This document shows, piece after piece, positions 1 through 6,232 of a stretch of DNA of 6,316 bases. A program made the position numbers and the translations under genes. Source of the DNA: an uncultured Ruminococcus sp. GTDB lineage: Bacteria; Bacillota; Clostridia; Oscillospirales; CAG-272. Under the pieces are notes generated by a model. That model worked only from the letters and a program-made list of their open reading frames with translations, was not told the DNA's origin and did not search any database. Position 1 is the first letter of the stretch; each line of letters starts with the position of its first letter. Where the stretch lies: NCBI GenBank assembly GCA_902778205.1, contig CACYWX010000390.1, positions 1 through 6,316 of the forward strand. Reading direction: 5' to 3'.

Positions 1-126
1 AAGCTGATCATCAACGCCGGCATTTCCACGGTCTATATCCGGGATACCGCCCTGGAATTCCGGGAGATCCCCGTCACGGACTGGATCACCGACGACGATT
101 CCCTGTCCGGCGCCCTGGGATACTGA
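1..126 (+). CDS. dCMP deaminase (ComEB-like), C-terminal fragment
   Basis: Frame 1 is open from the window edge to a TGA at 124-126 and encodes 41 residues beginning KLIINAGISTVYIRD and ending DDSLSGALGY. The K(L/M)IINAGI segment followed by a beta strand and a DDSL-x-G-x-LGY tail matches, from memory, the C-terminus of clostridial deoxycytidylate deaminases, which convert dCMP to dUMP for dTTP synthesis. The zinc-binding HAE and PCxxC motifs would lie upstream of the window, so the enzymatic assignment rests only on the tail. The gene is cut by the window edge, not broken. It runs in the same direction as everything downstream but is separated from the lipoprotein gene by 64 nt, the largest gap before the right edge. 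It may therefore be the end of a separate transcript. Confidence 0.68.
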   Translation, partial: KLIINAGISTVYIRDTALEFREIPVTDWITDDDSLSGALGY

Positions 127-190
127 GCGGGTCCATTATGATTCCGCGCATCTCAAACCCTGTGAATCCTATGAGAGGAACCATCTGTTT

Positions 191-811
191 ATGAAGCGAA
201 TTCTGCGGTTCTGCTCCGCCCTTCTGGCATCCGTCCTTCTGCTGGCCGCCTGCGGGTCCGGAAGCGTGCGGCTTACCTACGAGGATGGGCGGCTCATCAA
301 CAAAGCCCGCCGGCTGTCCTATGCCCCGGCCCCCCTGAATTACGAGCCCGCCGCCATCGGCGAGGAATACGCGGTGTACGGAAAGACCGAGACGCCGCTC
401 TACGAGATCATCGGTCTGGAGCCGAAGCAGTGGCTCACCGAGGCCAATACCGGGTCCACCACCACGGTGTTCTATGGCGACGGCGTGACCCTGCCGACCC
501 TCCGGGAAATGGATCCCGACGAGGTCTTTGTCTGCATCAACGGAGCCATCACCTTCGCCCAGAGCACCGTCCGGGACAAGCAGGTCATCGACGCCATGAT
601 CGATCTCTTTGAGAACGGCGAGCAGCTCGACTGGCCTCTGACGGATTCCGTGCGGATCTACGAGCTGAAGTTCCACTCCTCCGCGAACTGGCCGTACATT
701 TATTATAATCTGACCTTCGGCGAGTTTCCGGAGGGCAAGTTCCTCTACGACCGCCAGACCAAGCGATGCGTGGAGATCGGCGACCTCCTGGACAATGCCG
801 CCGCCGGATGA
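191..811 (+). CDS. uncharacterised lipoprotein
   Basis: A 206-residue secreted lipoprotein of unknown function. The N-terminus is a standard type II signal peptide: positive MKRILR, a hydrophobic stretch at about residues 9-19, and a lipobox LAAC at 18-21. Cys21 is therefore the predicted lipidated first residue of the mature protein, anchored on the outer face of the cytoplasmic membrane. The rest is soluble, acidic and aromatic-rich, with no second membrane segment and no motif I recognise. A Thr-rich TGSTTTVFYG patch sits at about 87-96. The start is supported by the signal peptide. The nearest Shine-Dalgarno-like sequence, AGAGG at 174-178, is about 12 nt upstream and only moderate. The stop is 4 nt before the rimI start, which suggests co-transcription and translational coupling. 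I see no specific link to ribosome or tRNA modification. Confidence 0.88.
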   Translation: MKRILRFCSALLASVLLLAACGSGSVRLTYEDGRLINKARRLSYAPAPLNYEPAAIGEEYAVYGKTETPLYEIIGLEPKQWLTEANTGSTTTVFYGDGVTLPTLREMDPDEVFVCINGAITFAQSTVRDKQVIDAMIDLFENGEQLDWPLTDSVRIYELKFHSSANWPYIYYNLTFGEFPEGKFLYDRQTKRCVEIGDLLDNAAAG

Positions 812-815
812 GCCT

Positions 816-1277
816 ATGGAGATGACCGTAAGAGAAGCGGACGCCACCCTCCTGCCGTCGCTTCTGGCAATTGAGAACGTCTCCTTCACCTGCCCCTGGT
901 CGGAGGAGAGCTTTCGGGCCGCGCTGGAATCGGAGGCCGTCCGGTTGACCGTCTGCGAGGACGATGCGGGAGAGTGTGCCGGATTTGCCTGTCTCATGAC
1001 CGTGGCCGACGAGGGAGAGCTTTTGAACATCGCCTGTTCCCCGGCCAGAAGACGTCAGGGTGTCGCGCAGAGGCTCCTGGACGACTGTGTGACGCACTGT
1101 CTCCGCTCCGGCGTGTCCGTCCTCTATCTGGAGGTCCGGGAATCCAACGCCGCGGCCCGCTCCCTTTACCGGAAAAACGGCTTCCGTGAAATCGGCGTGC
1201 GGCGCAATTACTATGAAAAACCCCGGGAGAACGCGGTCCTGATGCGGCGCGTCCTGTCTCCGGAGGCGGAAGGATAA
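816..1277 (+). CDS. rimI: ribosomal protein S18-alanine N-acetyltransferase RimI
   Basis: A GNAT-fold acetyltransferase of 153 residues from this start. RimI transfers acetyl from acetyl-CoA to the N-terminal alanine of ribosomal protein S18 in the cytoplasm. Family hallmarks are clear: the opening TVREAD strand; the LLAIE..SFTCPWSEESF segment at about 14-33; the acetyl-CoA pyrophosphate loop RRRQGVA (R/QxxGxA type) at about 78-84; LYLEVRESNAAARSLYRKNGF at about 103-123; and the C-terminal NYYEKPRENAVLM. Start choice: an in-frame ATG at 795 would overlap the lipoprotein gene by 17 nt and add MPPPDEP, which is unlike the family. ATG 816 (or 822) gives the usual short N-terminus. No strong Shine-Dalgarno sequence precedes any of the three, so coupling to the lipoprotein stop at 809-811 is likely. 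It lies directly before tsaD, a pairing common in Bacillota, usually with tsaB and tsaE upstream, which are absent here. Confidence 0.92.
   Translation: MEMTVREADATLLPSLLAIENVSFTCPWSEESFRAALESEAVRLTVCEDDAGECAGFACLMTVADEGELLNIACSPARRRQGVAQRLLDDCVTHCLRSGVSVLYLEVRESNAAARSLYRKNGFREIGVRRNYYEKPRENAVLMRRVLSPEAEG
1268..1274 (+). promoter_or_regulatory. tsaD ribosome binding site
   Basis: GGAAGGA lies 5 nt before the tsaD ATG at 1280, inside the last codons of rimI. It fixes the tsaD start and shows that the two genes are tightly packed for coupled translation. Confidence 0.7.
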
Positions 1278-1279
1278 GT

Positions 1280-2389
1280 ATGATCATCTTTGCCATGGAG
1301 AGCTCCTGCGACGAAACGGCGGCCGCCGTAGTCCGCGCGGAAGACGGACGCTTTCAGGTACTCTCCGATATTGTCTCTTCCCAGATTCCCATCCATGCCC
1401 TCTACGGCGGCGTGGTCCCGGAGATCGCCAGCCGCGCCCACTGCGAGGCCATTTCTGGCGTCGCAAGACAGGCGGTGGAGCAGTCCGGCGTGTCCCTCTC
1501 CGACGTGGACGCGGCGGCCGTGACCTTTGCCCCCGGTCTGATCGGATCCCTTCTGGTGGGCGTCAGCTTCACCAAGGCCCTGGCCTCCTCCCTGGGGATT
1601 CCGCTGATTCCGGTGGACCACATCCGAGGTCACGTGGCCGCGGCCTATGTGGAGCATCCGGACGTGAAGCCGCCGTATCTGGCGCTGGTGGTTTCGGGAG
1701 GGCACACGTCCCTGTACCACGTGACCGACTGGAATACCTTCACGGAGATCGGCGGATCCCGGGACGACGCCTGCGGGGAGGCCTTCGACAAGGTGGGACG
1801 GGTCATGGGACTTCCCTACCCCGGCGGCGCGGCCATGGACCGTCTGGCGGCCGAGTGGTTCGCACTGGAGCGTGAAGGAGACGTCAATCCGTTCCGCTTT
1901 CCCACGCCCGCCGTTGCCGACGATTCCTTCGATTTCTCCTTCAGCGGCCTGAAAACCGCTGTCATCAACACCATCCACAACGAAAAGCAGAAGCGGAAAT
2001 CCGACGAACTGCCGGACGAGATCCGCCGGGAGATCGCCGGAGCCTTCACCCGGACCGTCACCGAGGGCATCACGAAAAAGCTGGGAGCCGCCATCCGGGA
2101 AACCGGCGCGTCCACCCTGGTCATGGCGGGAGGCGTAGCGGCCAATTCCCATCTGCGGCGGGCTGTGGAGGACGTCTGCAGGCGTAGAAAAACGGTATTT
2201 GCCGTCCCGTCCCTGCATCTCTGCGGAGACAACGCCGTCATGATCGCCGCAGCGGGCTATTACGGATGGCGGGCCGGGATCCGGGCGGATTCCTCTCTCA
2301 ACGCCTACGCCTCCGACGAGGGCTCCGCCGATTATCTCGCAGCACTGGAGCGGAAAGCCGAACATCATGAAAATCACGCCGATCTATAA
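1280..2389 (+). CDS. tsaD: tRNA N6-adenosine threonylcarbamoyltransferase TsaD
   Basis: Complete TsaD (Kae1/Qri7/YgjD family, 369 residues, somewhat longer than the usual 335-345). It transfers the threonylcarbamoyl group from TC-AMP to N6 of A37 in tRNAs reading ANN codons (t6A), working with TsaB and TsaE. Visible motifs: ESSCDETA (7-14) in the ASKHA nucleotide fold; GGVVPEIASRAH (43-54); metal ligands His114 and His118 in VDHIRGH; VSGGHT (138-143); DDACGEAFDKVGR (162-174); FSFSGLKTAV (219-228); GGVAANS (284-290); and CGDNA (315-319), whose Asp317 is the third metal ligand. All key residues are present. The modest excess length is in the 232-245 linker (EKQKRKSDELPDE) and the charged C-terminal tail. 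It starts 2 nt after the rimI stop and its last 23 nt overlap the DnaD-domain gene. tsaB and tsaE must be encoded elsewhere, since TsaD normally needs them. Confidence 0.98.
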   Translation: MIIFAMESSCDETAAAVVRAEDGRFQVLSDIVSSQIPIHALYGGVVPEIASRAHCEAISGVARQAVEQSGVSLSDVDAAAVTFAPGLIGSLLVGVSFTKALASSLGIPLIPVDHIRGHVAAAYVEHPDVKPPYLALVVSGGHTSLYHVTDWNTFTEIGGSRDDACGEAFDKVGRVMGLPYPGGAAMDRLAAEWFALEREGDVNPFRFPTPAVADDSFDFSFSGLKTAVINTIHNEKQKRKSDELPDEIRREIAGAFTRTVTEGITKKLGAAIRETGASTLVMAGGVAANSHLRRAVEDVCRRRKTVFAVPSLHLCGDNAVMIAAAGYYGWRAGIRADSSLNAYASDEGSADYLAALERKAEHHENHADL

Positions 2390-3377
2390 GCATAAAATCC
2401 TCTGCCTGCCCGCGGAGGCCGTGGAAGCGCGGCTTGCCTCGGCCACGTCGGACGAGCTGAAGGTCCTGCTCTCCGTCATGGCGGACCCGGATCTCGATCT
2501 GACTCAGCGGGCGGCAAGGCTGGATCTGACGGAAAACGCCGTGACGAGGGCGCTGTCCTCCTGGGTCGAGGCCGGAGCCCTGCTGGTGGAATCCGACGCG
2601 GTATCCGAAAAAAAGCCGGAGCCCGCCGTACGCGCTCCCGATTCCCCGGCCGGGCAGATCTCCATGACCGGAGCGCCCCAGCCTCCGAAACGCACGCTGG
2701 TCCGCTCGGCTCTGCCCCATTATTCCTCCGAGGAGATCGCGGACGCGGTGGAAAAAAACGAGGGCTGCGCCGAGCTGATCGACTCCTGCCAGCAGATGAT
2801 GGGCCGCATCTTCAACACCGCCGAATCCGCCGTGATCGTGGGCATGACGGACTATCTCAAGCTGCCTCAGGACTATATCCTGCTCCTCTGTTCCCACGCG
2901 GTCTCCATGCAGAAAACCTCCGTGCGCTATCTGGAGAAAATGGCCGTCGATCTCCACGACCGGGGCGTCACCACCTACGAGGCCCTGGAGGACGAGCTGA
3001 AGCGGGTGGAGAACCGGGCGGGCCTCGAGCGCTATGTGCGGGATCTGTTCGGCCTCGGACGCCGCGCCCTGATCAAGAAGGAAAAGGGCTTCATCGACTC
3101 CTGGGCCAACACCTTCCGCTTCAGCCGGGAGATGATCGCAAAAGCCTACGAGGTCACCGTCAGCAACACCCAGAACCCCTCCATGGACTACGCCAACCGG
3201 GTGCTGGAGAACTGGTACGCGGCAGGCTATACGACGCCGGAGGAGGTGGACGCGGCCCAGGCGGAGCGGAAGGGACAGAAGGCTCCGCCCGAGGGGACCA
3301 GCTTTTCCACCGACGAATTCTTTGAGGCCGCTCTGCTCCGCTCCTACGGGAACCCGCAGGACGGCGGAGAGGCATAG
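2367..3377 (+). CDS. DnaD-domain replication initiation protein
   Basis: A 336-residue DnaD/DnaB-type primosomal protein, the class that in Bacillota helps remodel origin DNA and recruit the helicase-loader complex. An N-terminal helix-turn-helix-like region lies at about 27-75 (SDELKVLLSVMADPDLDLTQ and the following helices), followed by a Pro/Glu-rich linker at about 80-112. Two tandem DnaD-type helical domains follow: about 118-195 (YSSEEIADAVEK, then TAESAVIVGMTDYLKLPQDYILLL) and about 205-292. The second contains the diagnostic YxxxIxxxW-type motif as Tyr275, Val279 and Trp283. The extreme C-terminus is probably disordered (RKGQKAPPEG) before a final helix. ATG 2367 overlaps tsaD by 23 nt, with GGAAAG at 2352-2357 as a plausible ribosome binding site 9 nt upstream. 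The stop is 9 nt before the helicase-loader start. DnaD-like followed by a DnaI-like ATPase is a recurrent clostridial pair, supporting a joint role in helicase loading. Confidence 0.93.
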   Translation: MKITPIYKHKILCLPAEAVEARLASATSDELKVLLSVMADPDLDLTQRAARLDLTENAVTRALSSWVEAGALLVESDAVSEKKPEPAVRAPDSPAGQISMTGAPQPPKRTLVRSALPHYSSEEIADAVEKNEGCAELIDSCQQMMGRIFNTAESAVIVGMTDYLKLPQDYILLLCSHAVSMQKTSVRYLEKMAVDLHDRGVTTYEALEDELKRVENRAGLERYVRDLFGLGRRALIKKEKGFIDSWANTFRFSREMIAKAYEVTVSNTQNPSMDYANRVLENWYAAGYTTPEEVDAAQAERKGQKAPPEGTSFSTDEFFEAALLRSYGNPQDGGEA

Positions 3378-3382
3378 GAGGT
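3376..3382 (+). promoter_or_regulatory. consensus ribosome binding site for the helicase-loader gene
   Basis: AGGAGGT, a full match to the anti-Shine-Dalgarno complement, sits 4 nt before ATG 3387. It overlaps the DnaD-gene stop region. This is decisive for the start: the longer-looking reading frame that begins at ATG 3401 has no comparable site and is in a different frame, which exposes the frameshift in this gene. Confidence 0.85.
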
Positions 3383-3386
3383 CCCC

Positions 3387-4396
3387 ATGAGCAGAAGTGA
3401 ATGTATCCGCTGGGCCAGGGAGACCATCGCCTCGCGGAGAGCGGAGAACATCGCGGACTGGGAGCGCCGGGTCCGGGAGGTGTCGGAGAAGGTGCCCGCC
3501 TTGTGTCGGAGAAGGTGCCCGCCTTCGCCGCCGCGGACAGAGCGCTTCAGATGACCGGGCCGAAGATCATCGCCGCCTCCCTGGGACGGGGAGAGGGATC
3601 CCGTGAGAGCGTGGAGGCGATCCGGCGGGAGTATGACGCGCTGGCGGCGGAGAGAAGACGGATTCTCAGGGAGAACGGCTATCCGGAGGACTGGTGCGAC
3701 GTGCGGTATTCCTGCCCCGTCTGCTCGGACAGCGGCTACGACGGCATCGAGATCTGCGACTGCCTGAAGCGGGAGATCGTGAAGAACTACCTCGAGAGCT
3801 CCGGTTTGTACACCCTGACAAAAAACCAGACTTTTGAGACGTTCTCTCTTGACTATTACGAAAAAGATGATAAAATAAGGATGAAGCAGAACGCGGAGAT
3901 CCTGTACCGCTTCGCCTCCGGGTTCAGGCCCGGACAGTCGGACAGCTTTCTCTTCCTCGGCGCCACGGGACTCGGCAAGACCCATCTGTCCTCCGCCGTG
4001 GCCCGGACCGTCATCGAAAAGGGATACTACGTGGTGTACGAATCCGCTCAGAACCTGTTCAGCGCGTATGAAATGCGGCGGTTCGGGCAGAGCAGCACCG
4101 TGGGCGGGGACGAGGACGACGACCTGGACCGCTTCCTGGACTGCGACCTTTTGATCATCGACGATCTCGGGGCGGAGATCACCAACAAGTTCACCGTGTC
4201 GTGCCTCTACAACCTGCTCAATATGCGGATGATCCGGCACAAGTCCGTCATCATCTCCACCAACCTGGGCAAGGACGAGCTGCGGGAGCGGTACTCCGAG
4301 CGGGTGACCAGCCGTCTCTTCGGCGAATTCTCCCCGCTTCTCTTCCGGGGCCGCGACGTCCGGGAACAGAAGCTCCGCAGGACCTACGCGAAATAA
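3387..4396 (+). CDS. DnaI/DnaC-like AAA+ helicase loader, frameshifted by a 23-bp duplication
   Basis: An ATPase that loads the replicative helicase at origins or restarting forks. From the well-supported ATG 3387 the frame encodes MSRSECIRWARETIASRR and continues to EVSEKVPA, then shifts and stops at TGA 3552-3554 after 55 residues. A perfect 23-bp tandem duplication (3480-3502, 3503-3525) causes the shift. Collapsing one copy gives one 328-residue protein. Numbered on that protein: helical N-terminus 1-90; Cys cluster C102-x2-C105 with C116-x-C118 (zinc site, perhaps with C96); FETFSLDYY about 143-150; Walker A GATGLGKT 184-191; Walker B LLIIDD with Asp251/Asp252; sensor-1 STN 283-285; RERYSERVTSRLF 292-304 with candidate arginine-finger residues; and the family-typical FRGRDVREQKLR tail. 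All ATPase motifs are intact. As it stands, a gene finder would call 3401-4396 (331 aa), whose first 34 residues are out-of-frame nonsense. Re-initiation at Met48 (ATG 3551) is possible. It forms a pair with the DnaD-domain gene upstream. Confidence 0.9.
3480..3525 (+). repeat. perfect 23-bp tandem duplication inside the helicase-loader gene
   Basis: Two identical head-to-tail 23-bp copies, 3480-3502 and 3503-3525, each beginning GTGTCGGAGAAG and ending CCCGCCTT. Read in the original frame of the gene, copy 1 encodes VSEKVPA plus two bases of a Phe codon. In the frame used downstream, copy 2 encodes VSEKVPAF. Because 23 is not a multiple of three, the extra copy moves the frame. The length, identity and frame effect all agree with one recent duplication event or an assembly error. 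Confidence 0.97.
3849..3876 (+). promoter_or_regulatory. possible internal sigma-70-type promoter within the helicase-loader gene
   Basis: An A/T-rich island in otherwise GC-rich sequence contains TTGACT (3849-3854, one mismatch to TTGACA), a 16-nt spacer, and TAAAAT (3871-3876, one mismatch to TATAAT) with an extended-10 TG at 3868-3869. If active it would make a transcript starting near 3883 that covers the downstream TIM-barrel, yfcE and DIP1984-family genes. The same bases encode SLDYYEKDDKIRM, a plausible coding reason for the A/T richness. The promoter reading is therefore only a possibility. Confidence 0.25.
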
Positions 4397-4415
4397 ATCG
4401 TTATCTTACACTCTC

Positions 4416-4422
4416 AGGAGGA
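4416..4422 (+). promoter_or_regulatory. strong ribosome binding site for the TIM-barrel gene
   Basis: AGGAGGA lies 7 nt before ATG 4430, in the 33-nt gap after the helicase-loader stop. It favours ATG 4430 over the in-frame TTG at 4424, which sits only 1 nt after the site. With the strong site and regular AAG/CTC/GGC codon use, this gene looks built for good expression despite its lesion. Confidence 0.8.
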
Positions 4423-4429
4423 ATTGAAT

Positions 4430-5235
4430 ATGAAAATCGGCGCAATGGTTGAATCCTTCCGTCTCGGCTTCCGTGCCGGCGTGGAAAAGGCCGCCGAGCT
4501 CGGCATCGAAGGCATTCAGGCGTACGCTACCTACGGCGAGCTGGCCCCCGAAAACATGACGGAGGACAAGGTCCGCGAAACCCTCGACATCGTGAAGTCC
4601 AACGGTCTGGTCTTCTCTGCCCTCTGCGGCGACTTCGGCCACGGCTTCATGAATCCCGAGGAGAACAAGATCTACGTGGAGAAGTCCAAGAGAGTGCTGG
4701 ATCTGGCGAAGAAGCTGGAGTGCAACGTGGTGACCACCCACATCGGCACCGTCCCTGAGGAAGAGAACGAGACCCGCGAAATCATGAGAAAGGCCTGCCG
4801 CGAGCTGGAGTTTGGCGAGACCTATAGTTCCTGGATTCCCTGGGAGCCGGCGGCGTGCGTGTCAATTTCGACCCCGCCAACCTGGTCATGTGCGTGGACG
4901 ACAGACCGGAGAACGCCCTGAAGTACCTGGGCAAGTACGTGGTGCACACCCATGCCAAGGACGGCATCATGCTGAAGAAGAAGATCGACGAGGCCCTCCA
5001 GATCGGCGAAGAGGCCAAGGAGCACAAGGCGCTTCTCGAAATGGGCCATAAGTATCTGGAGCTGCCTCTCGGAGAGGGCGACGTGAACTTCGACGTGTAT
5101 CTCCCCGCTCTGGCCGCCACCGGCTTCAACGGCTTCCTGACCATCGAGCGCGAGGTGGGCAACCAGCCCGAAAAGGACATCGCTCTGGCCGTGGAATTCC
5201 TGAGCGAGAAGATTAAGAAGTTCAACCTCGCCTGA
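4430..5235 (+). pseudogene. sugar phosphate isomerase/epimerase-like TIM barrel, frame broken by internal deletion
   Basis: A xylose-isomerase-like TIM barrel (AP endonuclease 2 superfamily); the substrate is unknown. The 5' part (frame of ATG 4430) begins MKIGAMVESFRLGF and includes GVEKAAELGIEGIQAYA (18-34), SALCGDFGHGF (63-73), VVTTHIGTVPEE (100-111) and REIMRKACREL (117-126). It then reads out of frame to TGA 4919-4921, giving 163 residues. From TTC 4828 another frame continues the protein: FLDSLGAGGVRVNFDPANLVM, YVVHTHAKDG, PLGEGDVNFDVYLPAL, GFLTIEREVG, ending at TGA 5233-5235. Only 20 nt separate the CREL and FLDSL codons, where relatives as I remember them have about 25 residues. This implies a net loss of roughly 55 nt, of size 3n+1. 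TAG at 4825-4827 closes the downstream frame upstream. The lost strand normally holds the metal-binding Glu (an ETGPE-like motif). Asp of NFDPAN, His of HTHAKDG and Glu of the TIERE segment remain. A GTG at 4855 behind GGGAG (4842-4846) could yield a 126-residue half-barrel. Probably inactive unless the lesion is an assembly fault. Confidence 0.88.
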
Positions 5236-5239
5236 TTCC

Positions 5240-5767
5240 ATGAAGCTGTTTATCGCGTCCGATCTTCACGGATCCGCGTACTGGACGGAGCGGCTCGTCG
5301 ACGCCTACCGGGCATCGGGGGCCGCCCGTCTGGTTCTTCTGGGTGACATCCTCTATCACGGTCCCCGCAACGACCTGCCCCGGGCATACGATCCGAAGGC
5401 GGTCATCGCTCTCTTGAATCCTCTGGCGGAGGAGATCATCGCCGTCCGGGGGAACTGCGAGTCCGAGGTGGACGGCATGGTGCTGGACTTCCCCGTCTCC
5501 CCCGATTACGGGGTGATCTTCGACGGGGAGCGCGCCCTCTATCTGTCCCACGGACACAGGGAAGTCCCGAGGATGCCCGCCGGATCCCTGTATTTTACCG
5601 GCCACACCCATGTTCCACACGATTACATGGAGAACGGCGTCCGGTTCCTGAATCCCGGTTCGGTCTCCATACCGAAAAACGGGAGCCGCCACAGCGCCCT
5701 GCTGTACGAAAACGGGGACGTCCGGCCCGTATTTCTGGACGAAAACGAACCCCAAGGAGTGGATTGA
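5240..5767 (+). CDS. yfcE: YfcE-family metallo-phosphodiesterase
   Basis: A 175-residue calcineurin-like phosphoesterase closely resembling E. coli YfcE, a manganese-dependent phosphodiesterase whose natural substrate is not established. The dinuclear metal-site motifs are complete: Asp8-x-His10 in SDLHG; GDILYHGPRN with Asp36; GNCESEVD with Asn72; LSHGH with His104/His106; GHTHVPH with His122/His124; and NPGSVSIPK at 138-146. The HGPRN and RGNC(D/E)SEVD segments are specific enough to separate it from generic YfcE/MJ0936-type relatives. The length matches the family. It begins 4 nt after the TIM-barrel stop with no real Shine-Dalgarno sequence, so its translation probably depends on ribosomes finishing the upstream gene, whose broken 3' frame ends just before it. 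It is soluble and cytoplasmic, with no signal peptide. Confidence 0.95.
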   Translation: MKLFIASDLHGSAYWTERLVDAYRASGAARLVLLGDILYHGPRNDLPRAYDPKAVIALLNPLAEEIIAVRGNCESEVDGMVLDFPVSPDYGVIFDGERALYLSHGHREVPRMPAGSLYFTGHTHVPHDYMENGVRFLNPGSVSIPKNGSRHSALLYENGDVRPVFLDENEPQGVD

Positions 5768-5770
5768 ATC

Positions 5771-6223
5771 ATGAAGCTTGCCGAAGCGCTCATCAATCGG
5801 GCCGATCTCCAGAAAAGACTCGATCAGCTGGAGGAGCGGCTCAACAACAACGCGCTGGTGCAGGAGGGTGAGGAGCCGGCAGAGGATCCCGCGGCTCTCC
5901 TTGCGGAGCTCGAGACCCTGTCCGCCTCTCTGGAGGACATCGTCACCCGCATCAACCTGACCAACGCCTCCGCCTCCGTGAACGGCAAGTCCCTGACGGC
6001 CCTGATTGCCGAGCGGGACGTTCTGACGAAGCGGATCCGCATCACCCGCCGTTTCCTCAATACGGCCAGCCAGACCGGTATGCGCAGCCGGGGCTCCGAG
6101 ATCGTCCTGAAGAGCACGGTCCCGGTCCGCGAACTGCAGAAGACTCTGGACGAGCTGTCGAAGGCCCTCCGGGAGACCGATACCGCCATTCAGGCCGCGA
6201 ACTGGTCCTTCGATCTTCTCTGA
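5771..6223 (+). CDS. DIP1984 family protein
   Basis: A 150-residue small, highly charged, mostly helical protein. It matches the DIP1984 family, named after a Corynebacterium diphtheriae protein and sometimes annotated septicolysin; the molecular function is not established. Recognisable segments are MKLAEALINRADLQKRLDQL at the start, NNNALVQEGEEPAEDPAALLAEL (25-47), VTRINLTNAS (58-67), LIAERDVLTKRI (77-88), the RSRGSEIVLKSTV core (104-116), LQKTLDELSKALRETDTAIQ (121-140) and the closing NWSFDLL. Residues 1-24 and 119-142 look like amphipathic or coiled-coil helices, suggesting an oligomer. There is no signal peptide and no membrane segment, so a secreted toxin role looks unlikely from sequence. 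AAGGAG at 5754-5759 is an acceptable ribosome binding site 11 nt before the ATG, and the gene starts 3 nt after the yfcE stop, so it belongs to the same transcript. Confidence 0.93.
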   Translation: MKLAEALINRADLQKRLDQLEERLNNNALVQEGEEPAEDPAALLAELETLSASLEDIVTRINLTNASASVNGKSLTALIAERDVLTKRIRITRRFLNTASQTGMRSRGSEIVLKSTVPVRELQKTLDELSKALRETDTAIQAANWSFDLL

Positions 6224-6232
6224 TCCTTCGTT

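Noticed and set aside
137..142. TATGAT as a -10 box for a promoter before the lipoprotein gene
   Set aside because: The hexamer fits, but no TTGACA-like -35 lies 16-18 nt upstream (the bases there read CCTGGG), so I did not list it as a feature.
86..1030. A 314-codon minus-strand frame opposite the lipoprotein and rimI genes
   Set aside because: It is a shadow of two well-supported forward genes, with low-complexity translation and no ribosome binding site that stands out.
1211..2377. A 388-codon open frame on the minus strand opposite tsaD
   Set aside because: It lies exactly antisense to a gene with full TsaD motifs. Long reverse frames are expected in GC-rich coding DNA, and its translation is Gly/Arg-rich with no recognisable domain.
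3401..3502. ATG 3401 as the true start of the helicase loader
   Set aside because: Its first 34 residues are the shifted reading of DNA that encodes MSRSECIRWARETIAS in the frame of ATG 3387. Only 3387 has the AGGAGGT site, and the 23-bp duplication explains why the frames differ.
3480..3530. Programmed ribosomal frameshifting in the helicase-loader gene
   Set aside because: There is no slippery heptamer or evident stimulatory pseudoknot at the join, and removing one repeat copy accounts for the frame change exactly.
3344..4240. A 298-codon minus-strand frame opposite the helicase loader
   Set aside because: The forward strand here encodes Walker A, Walker B and a Cys cluster; the reverse reading has no family features.
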